From: Leucaena leucocephala
Lineage: Eukaryota; Streptophyta; Magnoliopsida; Fabales; Fabaceae
Length of the DNA: 64,000 bases
NCBI GenBank assembly: GCA_037074615.1
Contig: CM073563.1
Coordinates: forward strand, 11,495,501-11,559,500
Direction of reading: 5' to 3'
Positions 60,810 to 64,000 of this stretch are shown in pieces. The notes below the pieces were generated by a model that was not told the origin of the DNA, searched no databases, and was given only the letters and a program-made list of their open reading frames with translations. The position numbers were made by a program, and so were the translations under genes. Position 1 is the stretch's first letter. Every line of letters begins with the position of its first letter.

Positions 60810-62049
60810 TGTTAAGTTTTGATTATTTAAATCATACCTATTATTTTTCAGAAAACTGAGAACTGAATGGTCTGTTTAGCAAGTTCAAATGCATTTTTAC
60901 CTTGTTTGGTTTTCTTTGTACTAGTAATTTTGAGACCAATGATAATATGGTTTGGTAGGTTCTTCTAGTGTATGATTTTAGTTGTCCAGTATAGTATCTG
61001 AATAATAAAATGAAAATGATGATATAACTCACGATTATTTTATTTAAAAAAAATTAAGAATAGTTAAATAATGGAAGAATTTTTTCCCTCTTAAGCAATT
61101 AAAGGGAGTTTGAACTATTTGCAATCACGTTTTCTCTGTAAGTGTGTTCTTTTTTCATGTTAAAGGTATCAAAATCATGATTACTTCCAAATATGGTTTT
61201 AGTAACGTCAAATTAAATAGGTTCTTAATTCTAATTAGTGTAGTTTTTGTAGGAATGAGATCTGTGTATTGCATCAAGAGGATAAAAGCTAAAGTGACAA
61301 AGGAATATTGTAAATAACGAATATAATGGCACATTTGGTTCAATTTTATGCATCATAAATGCATTCTTCTGATTCAATTGTTTGGTTGGCACAATAAAAT
61401 AATTTATTATAATCTTGATTACAGCAAATTGGATAATTCTCTTTACATAATTTTTTATTGTGTAATCTGTATTCAAGTTTACATAAATCAACCTACTATA
61501 TCCTCTATGAATGAACATTTTTACCTTCATTTTTGGGCCTTGTTAACGTTAAAAAATCATTTTACATTATATTCCCCAATGATTATATTCCCTTACATTC
61601 CTTTAACCAAACAGAGAAGTGTGAAAAGAAGGCTGGAAACGTATTGAGGTATAAAGGTGTGGGAAAAGACAGAATAAAAGGGTTTGAATGAAACAGAAAA
61701 ACTGAAGATTGGTACAGGATTCCATGCACTTTTATGGATCTTTCCTTGAGGGACAAGAATGCCATTCCTTTTCCTTTTCCTTTTCTTTTTCTTTTTCTTC
61801 TTTTGGGGTTATATGAAGAAAAAATATTTAATAATTAAAGATAATATTTCATTGAACACTTTCACTGTGTGGGTTTGAAAATATTTAAGCATATAATCAA
61901 ACAGAAAGAAGCCCTCAAATACTACAAAAGCAAAATTGAATTAGTTTGATTATATTTCATCACTGCCTCAGATTTAAAATTATAAAATGAGTAAAATAAT
62001 CTGAAAGTGTTTCACAAGTCTGTTTTTATTTTCAGGAACTTGAAGTATA
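60810..62049. other. AT-rich intergenic stretch, no gene seen
   Basis: Short ORFs on both strands look like chance. A (CTTTTC)n-type pyrimidine run lies near 61765-61800. Confidence 0.5.
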
Positions 62050-62073
62050 TGTGTGTGTGTGTGTGTGTGTGTG
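62050..62073. repeat. TG dinucleotide microsatellite
   Basis: Twelve uninterrupted TG units. Confidence 0.95.
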
Positions 62074-62148
62074 AAGACTTCTTATATTTTCTTTTCAAAG
62101 CTATGGAAGCAACAACTTGAACTTATCCATTTGCCAGGATGAAAAAAA

Positions 62149-62220
62149 AATATTGCATTTGAAGTTTATTTTTTTATTTGTTTATCAAAATAAAAAAAAA
62201 TAAACTTCAAATGCAATATT
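62149..62220. repeat. Perfect hairpin with 27-bp arms
   Basis: The left arm 62149-62175 starts AATATTGCATTTGAAGTTTA. Its exact reverse complement is at 62194-62220, with an 18-base AT-rich spacer. Transcribed, this would fold into a perfect stem. It may be a tiny inverted-repeat element or an inverted duplication. Confidence 0.88.
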
Positions 62221-62410
62221 ATCAAAATAAAAAAATAAAATAAAATTCACATGGATAAATTGCGACACTTTTTAAAATCCCAAGTATTGAAAATTATGGC
62301 TTTTTTCTTACTTTTTACTTCAATTATTTCAAATAAAATATGATTTATTTATTTTGCTACCTTTTGTTTCCAAATTTTAGTAGCATAAAATTTTTAGCAG
62401 CATAAAATAT

Positions 62411-62919
62411 GGGCTCGTTCGAATAAGATTTTAGAAATGCGTTTATAAAAAAAAAGTTTTTAAACAGCTTTTAGAAAAGAGTTTTTGGAGAAGAGCTTAT
62501 AAAAAAAGTAGTTTTAAATAAATGAATGTTTAGATAGTTATTTCTAGAAGTATTTTTATTATTAGTAAATTACAAAAAAATGTATGAGTATTAAATAAGG
62601 AGAGATAAGAGATGAGAAGAGAGAAGAGAGAGGAGAGAGGGTGTAAGAAAAGAAAAGAGATATGGTGTAAGAAAAAGTAGGGGAGAGGAGAGATGGTATA
62701 AGAAAAAGTAAGGGTAATATAGTAATTGGTTAATTTATAAGCTATTTTACTTTTCCATAAGTTACTTTGATTAACTTATATGAAGCCTTGATTTTAAACC
62801 ATGGTTTAATCCACAAACTATTTTGAACAAATATAACTGTTTATTTTAAAATTTTTTAAAATTTAGATTTTGCTCAAATTTAAGTTTAAAATCTAAGTTT
62901 TGGGGAGCTCCAAACACCC
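62411..62919 (-). repeat. 0.5-kb dispersed repeat, copy 1
   Basis: It begins GGGCTCGTTCGAATAAG and ends GGGGAGCTCCAAACACCC; read inversely, the end is GGGTGTTTGGAGCTCC. GGGCCCGTTTGG-like ends suggest a non-autonomous TIR element. A purine-rich block (GAGAAGAGAGAAGAGAGAGG) lies near 62616. No target duplication is certain. Confidence 0.6.
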
Positions 62920-63794
62920 ATTATATTATGTATCAATTTATGTACACGCTAAACCTCATTTATAAAAATATATATAATATATGGGGAAAAATGTCTAGTT
63001 ATACAAAAGGTGGCTAAAATTGTTTGAAATTAAAAAAAAAGGACTAAAATTTAAAGTTATAAATGTATATATTCAGAAAAAACTATAAAACAATCAAATT
63101 ATGTTGGATGATAGAATGATACTCTCTTCTCTCAATAATTAATAATAATTGACTTAATCCTCTCAATAAATAACTATTTTGATATTTTTAAATTTAAAAT
63201 GATAATATTTCAAATTTAGGACCCTCAAGGAAAATTCTGTGATTTCCATATTGTTTTAAAAAGGGATCCATTGTTTTATTTTATTTTTTGGAAAATGATT
63301 ACAATCGTAAATAACATTTTATTTGAAAATACTTCTAAAAATTAAAATAACTAGAATCTAATCCCTTTAAAGAAGCTTATCAAAATTAATTAAAAATATA
63401 ATTTGTTTAGAGACCAATTTTTATTGTTCCACATTTGCACTTACTAATTTTTAATATTAATTTTAATCAGAATAGAAAAACCAATAAATTTAGAGATTGA
63501 GAATAAACTTCTTAAAACAAAAACAAAAATGGAATATACATATTTAAAGATTGAGAAAATAACATTTATTTAATAATAATTGATAATTATTAATAAAAGT
63601 CTTACATGGAAAAGAAAAGCCAATTTCATCACAAAAAGTTCTTCTTGTTTGGGTAAACACGCAAAGCTAAACCACCAAATTTTTGTCTTGAAGTTTAAAA
63701 CTATAATTTTAATAAAATTTATGAAATTCAAAAAGAGAGAAAATATTCTCTGTTTTTTTTTTAATTTAATATTTTTTTCCAACATATTGATGAA

Positions 63795-64000
63795 GGGCCC
63801 GTTTGGAACATGGTTTTTAAAAACTTTTGATTTTTTAAAATGAACAGTTATATTTATTTAAATAGGTTTTTAGACTAAATTATGATTTAAAACTAAAGTT
63901 TTAGATAAGTTGGTCAGAACAACTTATAGAACAGTAAAAGAGTTTATGAACTAACCAATTACTATATTACCCCTACTTTTTCTTACATCCTCTCTTCTCT
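63795..64000 (+). repeat. 0.5-kb dispersed repeat, copy 2 (cut by window end)
   Basis: It starts GGGCCCGTTTGGAACATG and matches the inverse of copy 1: AACAGTTATATTT, then a TTTxAGACTAAAxxATG block, ACCAATTACTATATTACCC and CTTTTTCTTA. It continues beyond the window. Confidence 0.65.

Noticed and set aside
1..64000. rRNA, tRNA, CRISPR or prokaryote-type operons
   Set aside because: None seen. Primer sites match tRNA ends only because they belong to retrotransposons.

Overview
The window is plant nuclear DNA. It is AT-rich and carries three spliced genes with GT-AG introns (one intron is GC-AG), plant-type transposable elements of every major class, and a chloroplast-targeted Rubisco methyltransferase. 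The gene content and intron style fit a eudicot. I cannot name the species from sequence alone.

Layout. 1-210 is the 3' end of an RTE-type LINE, apparently inserted into a large decayed CACTA (En/Spm-like) transposon that runs to 8775. That transposon carries Tnp2, a TnpA/Transposase_24-like protein and a Ulp1-like protease, all broken. 8776-10462 is AT-rich with no gene seen. 10463-12220 is a 5'-truncated RTE LINE on the minus strand with 14-bp target-site duplications. 12235-16900 holds old retroelement-like sequence with a decayed ORF.

17159-34395 (+) is an 11-exon ankyrin-repeat protein kinase of the VIK / plant integrin-linked-kinase (Raf-like C) type, 434 aa, with every splice phase closing. 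Its sixth intron is swollen to 11.5 kb by two nested copia retrotransposons: a plus-strand element (22716-27578, duplication ctaat) inside the LTR of a minus-strand element (22588-32192, duplication taact). Other introns hold tandem duplications and a Stowaway-like MITE. 34396-41000 is intergenic, with a 715-bp hAT-type element, MITEs and a doubtful two-exon gene on the minus strand.

41231-46859 (-) is a 6-exon Rubisco large-subunit lysine methyltransferase (LSMT), 496 aa, intact. Head-to-head with it, 48717-59957 (+) is a 4-exon gene for a mitochondrial ribosomal protein mS23-like product, 188 aa. Its 9.9-kb intron 2 holds a 2.1-kb solo LTR (duplication caatg) and a minus-strand copia element (duplication cttcc), both apparently inside an older, decayed LTR element. 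59958-64000 is intergenic with MITEs, a perfect 27-bp-arm hairpin and an inverted pair of a 0.5-kb repeat.

The three genes have no evident shared pathway: signalling kinase, plastid protein methylation, mitochondrial translation. The striking feature is structural. Layered transposon insertions can be reconstructed to the base, and two essential-type genes keep intact coding sequence around introns of about 10 kb made mostly of retrotransposon. I saw no rRNA, tRNA or CRISPR array, and nothing that I can claim is a new biochemical system.
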